NCBI GenBank assembly: GCA_016714985.1
Contig: JADKBS010000024.1
Span: forward strand, 121,098 to 185,097
Direction: 5' to 3'
From: Saprospiraceae bacterium
GTDB taxonomy: Bacteria > Bacteroidota > Bacteroidia > Chitinophagales > Saprospiraceae
DNA length: 64,000 bases
The stretch's first letter is position 1, and the number at the start of each line of letters is the position of its first letter. Positions 49,261 through 57,609 of this stretch are shown in pieces. The position numbers and the translations under genes are program-made. The notes below the pieces were generated by a model, which was not told where the DNA came from, did not search any database, and saw only the letters and a program-made list of their open reading frames with translations.

Positions 49261-50457
49261 ATGAAAATAACACTTGCATACTCAGGCGGCCTCGACACCT
49301 CCTTTTGCATCAAATACCTGACCGAACAAGGACACGAAGTGCACTGCGTAACGGTGGACACGGGCGGCTTCACCCTTGCGGACGTTGAAGCAATGGAGGC
49401 TAAGGCGTTCACACTTGGCGCTGTAAGTTTCCATTGCGTGGATGCCATGCAGGACTATTACGAGCAGTGCATCCGCTACCTCATTTTTGGGAATGTGCTG
49501 CGCAACAACACCTATCCCCTGTCCGTCAGTGCTGAGCGGATGTTCCAAGCAGTGGCCATTGCGAAGCAGGCGCAACTCATTGGTAGCCAGGCCATTGCGC
49601 ACGGCAGCACGGGCGCTGGCAACGATCAGGTGCGCTTCGATTTGGCGTTCTCGGTGCTCTGCCCGGAGATGCAAATCATCACGCCCATCCGCGACCACCG
49701 GCTTTCACGGGAGGAAGAAGTGGCCTATCTCGCCAAACACGGCTTCGAGTGGACGCAGCAAAAGGCCAAGTACAGCATCAACCCTGGCATCTGGGGCACT
49801 AGCGTGGGCGGGGCGGAAACGCTGACCTCTCATTTACCCTTGCCCGAAAGCGCTTGGCCGACGCAATTGACTGAAAGTGAGCCAATTACCATCAGGCTTT
49901 CTTTTGAAAAAGGCGAACTCTTTGGCGTGAACGGTCAGGTTTTCGAGCACCCGACAGAAGCTATTCGGGCTTTACAAGCCATTGCCTCACCCTACGCCAT
50001 TGGGCGCGACACGCACGTGGGCGACACCATTATCGGTATAAAAGGCCGTGTGGGTTTTGAAGCAGCCGCACCGCTAATCATCATCAAGGCGCATCACCTT
50101 TTGGAAAAGCACACCCTCGTCAAATGGCAGCAATACTGGAAGGAGCAGCTCGCCAACTGGTACGGCATGATGCTTCACGAGGCGCTTTTCCTAGACCCCG
50201 TCATGCGCAATATCGAGGCGTTCCTGAGCTCCACGCAGGAGTCGGTGACGGGCGAAGTGTTCGTCAAACTCCTACCCTATCGCTTTGAATTGCAGGGAAT
50301 TAAGTCGGAATTTGACCTCATGCAGAGCGAGGCGGGCAAGTACGGCGAAATGAACAACGGCTGGTCGGGCGAGGACGTGAAGGGGTTCACGAAGATATTG
50401 GGGAACCAGTTGAAGATACAAAGGTTGATGAGGGTTGATGTAGTTGATAAGGGTTGA
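49261..50457 (+). CDS. argG: Argininosuccinate synthase
   Basis: The 398-residue enzyme joins citrulline and aspartate using ATP. The N-terminus KITLAYSGGLDTSFCIKYL is the PP-loop (SGGLDTS) of ArgG; HGSTGAGNDQVRFDLAF and PGIWGTSVGGAETL follow. It is the second gene of the arginine operon. The last ten residues (LMRVDVVDKG) are encoded by the word-repeat element that starts at 50421, so the natural C-terminus has been replaced or extended by the repeat. Confidence 0.95.
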   Translation: MKITLAYSGGLDTSFCIKYLTEQGHEVHCVTVDTGGFTLADVEAMEAKAFTLGAVSFHCVDAMQDYYEQCIRYLIFGNVLRNNTYPLSVSAERMFQAVAIAKQAQLIGSQAIAHGSTGAGNDQVRFDLAFSVLCPEMQIITPIRDHRLSREEEVAYLAKHGFEWTQQKAKYSINPGIWGTSVGGAETLTSHLPLPESAWPTQLTESEPITIRLSFEKGELFGVNGQVFEHPTEAIRALQAIASPYAIGRDTHVGDTIIGIKGRVGFEAAAPLIIIKAHHLLEKHTLVKWQQYWKEQLANWYGMMLHEALFLDPVMRNIEAFLSSTQESVTGEVFVKLLPYRFELQGIKSEFDLMQSEAGKYGEMNNGWSGEDVKGFTKILGNQLKIQRLMRVDVVDKG

Positions 50458-50509
50458 TATAACCCCGGGAACTCCATCAACCCTTATCAACCTCATAAAC
50501 TTTATCAAC
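50421..50509. repeat. Word-repeat element between argG and argC
   Basis: Four GGTTGAT words from 50421 cross the argG stop codon, and ATCAACC-type words (CATCAACCCTTATCAACC, TTTATCAACC) end one base before the argC ATG at 50511. The mRNA can form a hairpin next to the argC start. Confidence 0.85.
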
Positions 50510-50510
50510 C

Positions 50511-51476
50511 ATGCTAAAAGCTGGCATCATCGGCGGCGCAGGCTATACAGCAGGGGAACTCATCCGCCTCCTGCTTCACCATCCAGCAGCAGAAATCGCC
50601 TTTGTGCAGAGCCGCAGCTCGGCGGGCAAGCCCGTGTCCAGCGTCCACGACGACCTTGTGGGGGATACAGACCTGTGCTTCGTGGCCGAGGTGCCCGCCG
50701 AGCCGGACCTGCTGTTTCTCTGCTCCGGCCACGGCGAGTCAAAGGCATTTTTGGAAAAAAACAGCTTCTCCAACTCGCTGAAAATCATTGACTTGAGCCA
50801 TGACTTCCGGCTCCACCGCCCCGGCAACGATTTCGTTTATGGCCTGCCGGAACTGAACCGGGCAGCCATTTTCGAAGCGCAAAAAATCGCAAACCCCGGC
50901 TGCTTCGCAACGGCGATACAGCTGGCCTTACTGCCCTTGGCTGCCGAGGGACTACTAAACGACGAGGTACATGTCCACGCCGTCACCGGCTCGACGGGCG
51001 CTGGCCAGCAGCCGACGGACACGACGCATTTCAGCTACCGAAGCAATAACTTGAGCATTTACAAGCCTTTCAGCCACCAGCACTTGGGGGAAATCGGGCA
51101 AGGCCTGCGACAGTTGCAGCCCAACTTCGATAAGGCCGTGAACTTTCTGCCCGTTCGGGGCGATTTCACGAGGGGCATTTTCGCCAGTGCGTACACCTAT
51201 TGCGAAGCGACCGAAAGCCAGGTGAAGGAACTGTATCGAACATTTTACCACGATGCTCCATTTACCAAAATAACTGACGAAAACCCCTCGTTGAAGCAGG
51301 TGGTGAACACCAATAAATGCCTCCTTCATCTGGAAAAACATGGTGATAAGCTTTTGATAATCAGCATTATAGACAATTTGCTGAAAGGTGCATCCGGGCA
51401 GGCGGTTCAGAACATGAACCTGCTTTTCGGGTTACCTGAAACGGCGGGGCTTAACTTGAAATCCACAGCGTTTTAA
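50511..51476 (+). CDS. argC: N-acetyl-gamma-glutamyl-phosphate reductase
   Basis: The 321-residue protein has the NADP loop GIIGGAGYTAGELIRLLL, the active-site cysteine in NPGCFATAIQLALLPL and VHAVTGSTGAGQQPT. It reduces the N-acyl-glutamyl phosphate made by ArgB to the semialdehyde. It follows argG in the operon; a word-repeat element precedes its ATG by one base. Confidence 0.95.
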   Translation: MLKAGIIGGAGYTAGELIRLLLHHPAAEIAFVQSRSSAGKPVSSVHDDLVGDTDLCFVAEVPAEPDLLFLCSGHGESKAFLEKNSFSNSLKIIDLSHDFRLHRPGNDFVYGLPELNRAAIFEAQKIANPGCFATAIQLALLPLAAEGLLNDEVHVHAVTGSTGAGQQPTDTTHFSYRSNNLSIYKPFSHQHLGEIGQGLRQLQPNFDKAVNFLPVRGDFTRGIFASAYTYCEATESQVKELYRTFYHDAPFTKITDENPSLKQVVNTNKCLLHLEKHGDKLLIISIIDNLLKGASGQAVQNMNLLFGLPETAGLNLKSTAF

Positions 51477-51491
51477 TTCGGGGGGGTAGGG

Positions 51492-51556
51492 TTGGTGGGG
51501 GTGGTAAGGGTTGAGCAGCCCCATCAACCTATCAACCTTATCAACCCTTATCAACC
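51492..51556. repeat. Word-repeat element between argC and argD
   Basis: A GGTTG-rich left part is followed by ATCAACC words (CTATCAACC, TTATCAACC, CTTATCAACC) that end eight bases before the argD ATG. Confidence 0.8.
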
Positions 51557-51563
51557 AAAGAAT

Positions 51564-52715
51564 ATGCAACTTTTCGATGTCTATCCACTTTTCCCCATCG
51601 ACATCCAGCGCAGCCACGGCTGCCACGTCTATGACCAGCACGGCAGGCGCTACCTCGATTTTTACGGAGGCCATGCCGTCGTTTCCATCGGGCATTCGCA
51701 TCCGCATTTTTTGAAACGGGTGAAAGACCAAATGGACAAAATCGCCTTCTACTCCAATTTCGTGGAAAATGAACTGCGGGAGGCGCTGGCGGCAAAGCTC
51801 GGCGAACTGTCGGGATACGCTGACTATCAACTGTTTATGGTAAACAGCGGGGCGGAAGCCATCGAAAACGCACTGAAATTGGCGAGTTTCCAGAATGGCC
51901 GCACCAAAGTCGTTGCCTTCGGCAAAGGCTTTCATGGGCGCACCGCCGCTGCCGTGAACATCACGGATGATACGAACATCCAGGCTCCCATCACCAATGG
52001 TTTCGAGGTGGAAATCCTGCCCCTGAATGACCTCGAAATGGCGGTCAAAGTACTGGCAAAAGGCGATGTCAGCGCCGTGGTGGTGGAAGGAGTGCAGGGC
52101 ATCGGCGGCATCAACGTGCCGAACAGCGAGTTCCTGCGGGGGCTGTCGGCGCTTTGCGAAGCACATGGCACCTGCTTGGTGTTGGATGAAATCCAGTCCG
52201 GCTTCGGGCGCACGGGGCGCTTCTTTGCCCACCAACATGCTGGCATCCGGCCCGACCTCATCACCATCGCCAAGGGCATGGGCAACGGCTTTCCCATCGG
52301 CGGAGTCATCATTTCCCCCAAGTTCAAGGCGCGGCATGGGCTGCTCGGCACCACTTTCGGCGGTACACACATGGCTTGTGCCGCAGCACTAGGTGTGTTG
52401 GAAGTAATTGAAAATGAGCAGCTTATCGAGAATGCAGCCAAACAAGGTGAGCGCTTGAAAGCTGAATTGCAAGGTTTGGAGGGCATCGTGGAACTCCGGG
52501 GCCGTGGCCTGATGATTGGCGTGGAATTCGAGTTCCCGGCAGCACCGTTCCGCAAGAAATTGATGGAGGAGTTCGGCGTGTTCACCGGTTCGTCTTCCAA
52601 CAAAAATACGATGCGCCTGCTGCCGCCACTTTGCGTGAGCGACGAGGAGGTGGAGGAGTTTTTAGGAGCGTTCAAGGCATGTTTAGAGGCTATGTTAGAA
52701 ACTGTTTCACAATAA
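51564..52715 (+). CDS. argD: Acetylornithine (or acylornithine) aminotransferase
   Basis: The 383-residue class III PLP aminotransferase starts at MQLFDVYPLFPIDIQRSHG; an upstream reading to 51492 only translates the repeat. Motifs: VNSGAEAIENALKLAS, LDEIQSGFGRTG, and the PLP lysine in AKGMGNGFPIGG. It makes N-acylornithine from the semialdehyde and glutamate. It is the fourth gene of the operon and is followed by an AT-rich gene that does not belong to the pathway. Confidence 0.92.
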   Translation: MQLFDVYPLFPIDIQRSHGCHVYDQHGRRYLDFYGGHAVVSIGHSHPHFLKRVKDQMDKIAFYSNFVENELREALAAKLGELSGYADYQLFMVNSGAEAIENALKLASFQNGRTKVVAFGKGFHGRTAAAVNITDDTNIQAPITNGFEVEILPLNDLEMAVKVLAKGDVSAVVVEGVQGIGGINVPNSEFLRGLSALCEAHGTCLVLDEIQSGFGRTGRFFAHQHAGIRPDLITIAKGMGNGFPIGGVIISPKFKARHGLLGTTFGGTHMACAAALGVLEVIENEQLIENAAKQGERLKAELQGLEGIVELRGRGLMIGVEFEFPAAPFRKKLMEEFGVFTGSSSNKNTMRLLPPLCVSDEEVEEFLGAFKACLEAMLETVSQ

Positions 52716-52730
52716 ATTCAAACAAACTAT

Positions 52731-53240
52731 ATGAACCAAAAGCGCATCCAATTAACGCTGTTTGTTGATGAAGAAAATTCCATAGTAATGGAGAAAATCC
52801 GTCGTGAATTTAACCCAGCTCAATATGATTTAATAAAAAGCCATGTCACACTTTGCAGGGAAGATGAATTGGATAAAATAGATGAAGTTATGCGAAATTT
52901 AATTGGATTGAATCATGATCCAATTACTATTGAATTTGGCAATATGGTCAGGTTTTCCGAAGGCAAAGGCCTTATGATTCCTGCATTTGGCGACAATGAA
53001 CCCTTCCAAAAATTAAGGAGGTATATTTTAAAGGAAATCATTGAGCATCCGAGAAAACAGGAACCGCATATTACCTTGATGCACCCGCGTAATTCGATTT
53101 GTACCGATACAATATTTGAGCAAGTAAAAGCGCATAAGTTGCCCCATAAAATCGAATTCAATAAAATAAGCTTGATTGAACAAGAGATGGACAAGCAATG
53201 GCATATTTTGGAAGAATTTGAATTAAAAACGATTAATTGA
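52731..53240 (+). CDS. 2'-5' RNA ligase-like (2H phosphoesterase) protein
   Basis: The 169-residue protein carries two H-x-T/S-h motifs, SHVTL (about residue 39) and PHITLMHPRN (about 112), which define 2H phosphoesterases such as 2'-5' RNA ligase/cyclic phosphodiesterase. It is much richer in A and T than its arginine-operon neighbours, has 15 bases to argD and no gap to argF', and lacks the word-repeat elements found at other boundaries. It looks like a later insertion into the operon. Its substrate is unknown. Confidence 0.75.
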   Translation: MNQKRIQLTLFVDEENSIVMEKIRREFNPAQYDLIKSHVTLCREDELDKIDEVMRNLIGLNHDPITIEFGNMVRFSEGKGLMIPAFGDNEPFQKLRRYILKEIIEHPRKQEPHITLMHPRNSICTDTIFEQVKAHKLPHKIEFNKISLIEQEMDKQWHILEEFELKTIN

Positions 53241-54005
53241 ATGCAGCATTTCACCAACATAACCGACGTCCCCAACCCCAACGCCCTCATCCAACGAGCG
53301 CTCGAAATCAAACGTGCCCCTAATCCGCAATCCGCAATCCGTATTCCGAAATCGTTGGTTTTGCTCTTCTTCAACCCTAGCCTCCGCACCCGCCTCAGCA
53401 CCGAGAAGGCGGCGCAGAACCTCGGCATGAACGTCATCACGATGAACGCCGATGCGGGCTGGAAAATCGAGTTCGAGGACGGCACGGTGATGGACGGCGA
53501 CAAGGCCGAGCACGTGCGGGAGGCGGCGGGCGTCATCAGCCAGTACGCCGATGTAATTGGCATCCGCTCCTTCCCGACGCTGAAGGACCAGGACTGGGAC
53601 TATGCCGAGGTGGTGTTGAACCAGTTCAAGAAATACGCAAGCGTGCCCATTATCAGTTTGGAATCGGCTACGCTGCACCCGCTCCAGTCGCTGGCCGATG
53701 CGGTGACGATTGAGGAATTCAAGCCCAAAGCCCGCCCAAAAGTCGTGCTGACCTGGGCGCCGCATGTGCGGGCATTGCCGCAGGCCGTGCCCAATTCCTT
53801 TGTGGAATGGATGAAAACCCGTGACGTGGAACTCGTAGTGACGCATCCGAAGGTGCAGAGCTTGCTCCGCAATTCGTTGACAATGTGCGAGTTGAGAACG
53901 ACCAGCAGCTGGCCTTTGAGGGGGCGGATTTTATTTACGCCAAAAACTGGTCGTCATATACTGACTACGGCCAAATCATTTCACCAAAGGAAAACTGGAT
54001 GGTGA
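53241..54005 (+). CDS. argF': N-acylornithine carbamoyltransferase, N-terminal part (frameshifted)
   Basis: This frame encodes the carbamoyl-phosphate domain (FFNPSLRTRLSTEKAAQNLG) and most of the ornithine domain (SATLHPLQSLADAVTIEEF, TWAPHVRALPQAVPNSFVEW). It is the Bacteroidota type that acts on N-acetyl- or N-succinylornithine. Homology stops at about 53852, where GGG seems to have lost one G; the continuation is in the frame ending at 54190. Residues 25-35 (NPQSAIRIPKS) are encoded by a GCGGATT-type word repeat. At the position that separates succinyl (Pro) from acetyl (Glu) enzymes, EAAGVI has Gly, from my recall of the Bacteroides fragilis protein. Confidence 0.85.
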   Translation: MQHFTNITDVPNPNALIQRALEIKRAPNPQSAIRIPKSLVLLFFNPSLRTRLSTEKAAQNLGMNVITMNADAGWKIEFEDGTVMDGDKAEHVREAAGVISQYADVIGIRSFPTLKDQDWDYAEVVLNQFKKYASVPIISLESATLHPLQSLADAVTIEEFKPKARPKVVLTWAPHVRALPQAVPNSFVEWMKTRDVELVVTHPKVQSLLRNSLTMCELRTTSSWPLRGRILFTPKTGRHILTTAKSFHQRKTGW

Positions 54006-54190
54006 CGTCCGAAAAAATGGCGCTTACGAACAACGCCCGTTTCATGCACTGCCTCCCCGTCCGCCGCAACGTGGTGGTGGCAGATGCCGTGCTGGACGAC
54101 CCACGCTGCTTGATTTTCGAACAGGCAAAGAATAGGGAGTTTGCGGCGCAAGCGGTTTTGGAAGAGTTGATAAGGGTTGATAAAAGTTGA
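53885..54190 (+). CDS. argF': N-acylornithine carbamoyltransferase, C-terminal part
   Basis: The frame continues the previous gene after the frameshift: RVENDQQLAFEGADFIYAKN, then NNARFMHCLPVRRNVVVADA (the HCLPxRR motif) and a final helix. The ATG at 53885 is internal. The last residues (LIRVDKS) are encoded by the following word-repeat element. Confidence 0.85.
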   Translation: MRVENDQQLAFEGADFIYAKNWSSYTDYGQIISPKENWMVTSEKMALTNNARFMHCLPVRRNVVVADAVLDDPRCLIFEQAKNREFAAQAVLEELIRVDKS

Positions 54191-54249
54191 TAGGGTTGAT
54201 GAATCCCAGCAACCCATCAACCCTTATCAACCTCATCAACTTTATAAAC
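54164..54249. repeat. Word-repeat element between argF' and argB
   Basis: Left words GTTGATAAGGGTTGATAAAA start inside argF'; right words CATCAACCCTTATCAACC and CATCAACTTTATAAACC end one base before the argB ATG at 54251. The halves are complementary. Confidence 0.85.
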
Positions 54250-54250
54250 C

Positions 54251-54655
54251 ATGCAATTATTCATCCTCAAAATCGGAGGCAAACTCCTCGACGACGATGC
54301 CCAACTCAGCTCGGCTTTGACTGCCTTCGCAAACATAGCAGGCCCGAAAATCCTCGTGCACGGCGGGGGCAAAAAAGGCAGTGATATCAGCCGAAAGCTT
54401 GGTATTGAACCACAAATGGTGGAGGGCCGCCGCATAACGGACGCTGCCACGTTGGAGGTCGTCACGATGGTCTATGCCGGGCTGCTGAACAAGACGGTGG
54501 TGGCCAAACTGCAGGCGCTCGGCTGCAACGCCATCGGCCTGAGCGGGGCGGACGGGAACGCTATTTTATCGAAAAAAAGGGGCGCTGGCGCAATAGATTA
54601 CGGATTCGTCGGTGATGTCGAAACCGTCAACAATGCGTTGATAATCAATTTTTAG
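54251..54655 (+). CDS. argB: Acetylglutamate kinase, N-terminal part (frameshifted)
   Basis: The frame shows ILKIGGKLLDD, LVHGGGKKGSDISRKLGI, MVEGRRITDAATLEVVTMVY and IGLSGADGNAI, the amino-acid-kinase motifs of ArgB. It ends early at a TAG because one T is missing from the run at 54649-54653; the next frame gives FLENNLTPVVCPITHDG, which continues the fold. ArgB phosphorylates N-acylglutamate, the usual point of arginine control. Confidence 0.88.
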   Translation: MQLFILKIGGKLLDDDAQLSSALTAFANIAGPKILVHGGGKKGSDISRKLGIEPQMVEGRRITDAATLEVVTMVYAGLLNKTVVAKLQALGCNAIGLSGADGNAILSKKRGAGAIDYGFVGDVETVNNALIINF

Positions 54656-54708
54656 AAAACAACCTAACTCCTGTTGTCTGCCCTATCACACACGATGGTA
54701 GTTGCCAG

Positions 54709-55014
54709 TTGCTCAACACCAACGCCGATACCATCGCCCGGTTCTTGGCCGTTTCGCTGGCGCAAAATTTTGAGGTGACCTTGAAGTTTTGCTTCGAAAA
54801 AAACGGCGTCCTGCTAGACCCTTCGGACGATGCCTCGGTACTGCCCTCGCTCGACTCGGCGGCCTATGAACAGCTCAGAAAAAAGGGCGTCATTAGCGAG
54901 GGGATGCTGCCGAAACTGGACAATGCATTTGCCGCAAAAAGCGGTGGTGTGAAGAAGGTTTGGGTGTGTGGCGTGGAGGGGATTTTTGGCCAAAAAGGGA
55001 CTCAAATTTTATAA
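54709..55014 (+). CDS. argB: Acetylglutamate kinase, C-terminal part
   Basis: The frame continues argB: LLNTNADTIARFLAVSLAQN (the nucleotide-binding NTNADT), then ISEGMLPKLDNAFAAKSGGV and a closing strand (WVCGVEGIF). The ATG at 54709 is internal; with the missing T restored, the full gene is 54251-55014. Confidence 0.85.
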   Translation: MLNTNADTIARFLAVSLAQNFEVTLKFCFEKNGVLLDPSDDASVLPSLDSAAYEQLRKKGVISEGMLPKLDNAFAAKSGGVKKVWVCGVEGIFGQKGTQIL

Positions 55015-55019
55015 CCAAA

Positions 55020-56066
55020 TTGATAAAGACAGAAGCCATCGAACTGCTGAAACAGCTCATCGCCACCCCCTCGTTTTCGAGGGAGGAAGCGGTCACTGCC
55101 GACCTTCTGGCGGCGTTTTTCCATCGAAAAAACATGCCGACGGAACGGCTTGGCAACAATATTTTGGCCAAGGTAAAGCACTGGCAGCCCGACCGCCCTA
55201 CCCTGTTGCTCTGCTCGCACCACGACACGGTGCGGCCCGTGGCTGGCTGGCAGCGTGACCCCTTTCTACCGATAGTCGAGGAAGGCAAACTGTACGGCCT
55301 CGGCAGCAACGACGCCGGGGCTTCGCTGGTGGCATTGGCGGCAGTTTTCGCCCAATTTTATGAAGAAAAAACCCTGCCATGGAACCTGATTTTCCTTGGC
55401 GCAGCCGAGGAGGAAGTGTCTGGTAATCAAGGCGTTGCGATGGTGCTGCCGCAACTGGGACGGATTGACTGTGGCATCGTTGGTGAGCCAACGGGGATGC
55501 AGATGGCCGTGGCGCAAAAAGGCCTTCTAGTAGTGGACGCCACCGCCCATGGCAGGGCCGGACATGCCGCCCGTGACGAGGGCGAAAACGCCATTTACAC
55601 CGCCTTGCAAGACATTGAGTTTTTCCGAAGCTACCAGTTTGAAGAGACCTCCGACCTGCTCGGCCCGGTGAAGATGACGGTGACCCAAATCGAGGCGGGC
55701 ACGCAACACAATGTCGTACCGGACACCTGCCGTTTCGTGGTGGACATCCGCACTAACGAATGCTACACGAATGATGAGGTCTTCGCCATTTTGCAAACAA
55801 ACCTCCGCTCGGAGCTGCGGGCACGTTCCTTCCGCCTCAACTCGTCTAGCATACCGAACGACCATCCGTTGGTGCAGCGAGGCACGGCAGTGGGTTTGCG
55901 AAGCTTCGGCTCCCCTACCCTCTCCGACTCGGCGCTGATGCCGTTTCCCGTGCTGAAAATCGGGCCGGGGGAGAGCGAAAGGTCGCACACGGCGGACGAG
56001 TTTGTTTACCTTCGGGAAATCGAGGAGGGGATTGATGTTTATAAAAAGTTGATAATAGGTTTATAG
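55020..56066 (+). CDS. argE: N-acetylornithine deacetylase (ArgE/M20 family)
   Basis: The 348-residue M20 metallohydrolase has LLLCSHHDTVRPVAGWQRDP (metal His-x-Asp), GLGSNDAGASLVAL, GAAEEEVSGNQG (catalytic and metal Glu) and EPTGMQMAVAQKGLLV. A TTG at 55020, five bases after argB, is the likely start (LIKTEAIELLKQLIATPSFS); an upstream ATG at 54960 would overlap argB. It removes the acyl group from acylcitrulline or acylornithine. The C-terminus (YKKLIIGL) runs into the following word repeat. Confidence 0.9.
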   Translation: MIKTEAIELLKQLIATPSFSREEAVTADLLAAFFHRKNMPTERLGNNILAKVKHWQPDRPTLLLCSHHDTVRPVAGWQRDPFLPIVEEGKLYGLGSNDAGASLVALAAVFAQFYEEKTLPWNLIFLGAAEEEVSGNQGVAMVLPQLGRIDCGIVGEPTGMQMAVAQKGLLVVDATAHGRAGHAARDEGENAIYTALQDIEFFRSYQFEETSDLLGPVKMTVTQIEAGTQHNVVPDTCRFVVDIRTNECYTNDEVFAILQTNLRSELRARSFRLNSSSIPNDHPLVQRGTAVGLRSFGSPTLSDSALMPFPVLKIGPGESERSHTADEFVYLREIEEGIDVYKKLIIGL

Positions 56067-56130
56067 AAGTTGATGGGGTTTCATCAACCCTTATCAACTT
56101 TATCAACCTATTATCAACCCTTATCAACCA
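56047..56130. repeat. Word-repeat element between argE and argH
   Basis: GTTGATAATAGGTTTATAGA in the argE tail is followed by TCATCAACC, CTTATCAAC, TTTATCAACC, ATTATCAACC and CTTATCAACC words ending five bases before the argH ATG. Confidence 0.85.
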
Positions 56131-56134
56131 CGAA

Positions 56135-57469
56135 ATGAAACTCTGGTCCAATACACAGACTATCAACGAATTAGTTGAAAAATTCACCATCGGGCAGGAC
56201 AACGTCCTCGACCTGCGGCTGGCCCGTTTCGATGTGCTCGGCACTTTGGCGCACATCGAAATGCTAGCCTCCATCGGGCTACTGACGGCGGAGGAATTGG
56301 CCGTTTTGCAGCCTGCACTTCGGGCAATCTTGGGGCAAATCGAGGCGGGCGAGTTCACCATCGAACCGGGGGTGGAGGACGTACACTCGCAGGTGGAACT
56401 GCTGCTCACCCGCTCGCTTGGCGACGTGGGCAAGAAAATCCACGCTGGCCGCAGCCGCAACGACCAGGTGCTGGTGGACCTGCGCCTGTTTTTCCGCTCC
56501 GAAATCCGGCAAGTGACGGGGCTGGTCGGTGAGCTGTTCGAGGTGCTGATGGCACAGGCGGCGGCACACGAGGACGTGCCCATGCCTGGCTACACGCATA
56601 CGCAGGTGGCGATGGTCTCTTCGTTCGGGCTGTGGTTCAGCGCCTACGCCGAGTCGCTGGCAGACGACTTGCGGCTCTGGCAGTCGGTATTCGACATCAT
56701 CAACCAAAACCCGCTCGGCTCGGCGGCGGGCTATGGCAGCAGCTTCCCGCTCGATCGCCGCATGACGACCCAGTTGCTTGGGTTTAAAGACCTGAATTAC
56801 AACGTGTTGCATGCGCAAATGGGGCGGGGCAAATCGGAGCAGTTCCTCAGCTTCGCAATGGCGGGGCTGGCAGCTACACTTGGCAAGTTCGCCGCCGATG
56901 TATGTCTATTTAATAGTCAAAACTTCGGCTTTTTGAAACTGCCCACCGAGTTCACGACAGGCAGCAGCATCATGCCGCACAAGAAAAACCCCGACGTTTT
57001 CGAACTGATTCGGGGCCGTTGCAGCCGTTTGCAAACGCTGCCACAACAGGTGTCCGCCGTAACCGCCAACCTCACGAGCGGCTATCATCGGGATTTCCAA
57101 ATTTTGAAGGAAACGGTTTTCCCCGCCATGATGGAACTCAAAAACTGCCTGCGTTTGGCCATTTTGAGTATCCCCAAGTTCGAGGTGAACGAGCATATTT
57201 TGAGCGATGAAAAATACCGCTATCTGTTCACGGTGGAGGTGGTGAACCGCCTTGTGCTGGACGGTGTTCCGTTCAGGGAAGCCTACCGCCAAGTTGCGCA
57301 GCAAGTGGAAGAAGGCACGTTTCAATTCGAGGGCGAAATCAGCCATACGCACGAGGGGAGCATCGGTAACCTCTGCTTGGACGAAATCCGCAGGAAGTTC
57401 GGGGCGGTGCTGGCGGGGTTCGATTTTGAGGGGAGCGTGGGGGTGGCGGAACAGCTGGGAAGAGATTAA
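56135..57469 (+). CDS. argH: Argininosuccinate lyase
   Basis: The 444-residue enzyme has EDVHSQVELLLT, HAGRSRNDQVLVDLRL, PGYTHTQVAM and the signature GSSIMPHKKNPDVFELIRGR. It splits argininosuccinate to arginine and fumarate and ends the arginine operon. An 80-bp palindrome follows after 48 bases. Confidence 0.95.
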   Translation: MKLWSNTQTINELVEKFTIGQDNVLDLRLARFDVLGTLAHIEMLASIGLLTAEELAVLQPALRAILGQIEAGEFTIEPGVEDVHSQVELLLTRSLGDVGKKIHAGRSRNDQVLVDLRLFFRSEIRQVTGLVGELFEVLMAQAAAHEDVPMPGYTHTQVAMVSSFGLWFSAYAESLADDLRLWQSVFDIINQNPLGSAAGYGSSFPLDRRMTTQLLGFKDLNYNVLHAQMGRGKSEQFLSFAMAGLAATLGKFAADVCLFNSQNFGFLKLPTEFTTGSSIMPHKKNPDVFELIRGRCSRLQTLPQQVSAVTANLTSGYHRDFQILKETVFPAMMELKNCLRLAILSIPKFEVNEHILSDEKYRYLFTVEVVNRLVLDGVPFREAYRQVAQQVEEGTFQFEGEISHTHEGSIGNLCLDEIRRKFGAVLAGFDFEGSVGVAEQLGRD

Positions 57470-57517
57470 TTCCCTGTTGGTTGCTACTTTTGTCAATAAA
57501 TGTAAGCTACGTTAGTC

Positions 57518-57597
57518 GCTGTGCCCGGTTTGGAAAAACAAGCTCTGTTAGAGCTTCGAAGCTCTAACAGAGCTTGTTTTCCCAAACCGGGCATAGC
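57518..57597. repeat. 80-bp near-perfect palindrome after argH
   Basis: Two 40-base halves are exact complements except for two positions, centred on TTCGAA (57555-57560). The half includes GCCCGGTTTGG and ACAAGCTCTGTTAGAGC. It could end transcription in both directions, or be a small mobile palindromic element. Confidence 0.85.
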
Positions 57598-57609
57598 TCA
57601 AAAAATATC

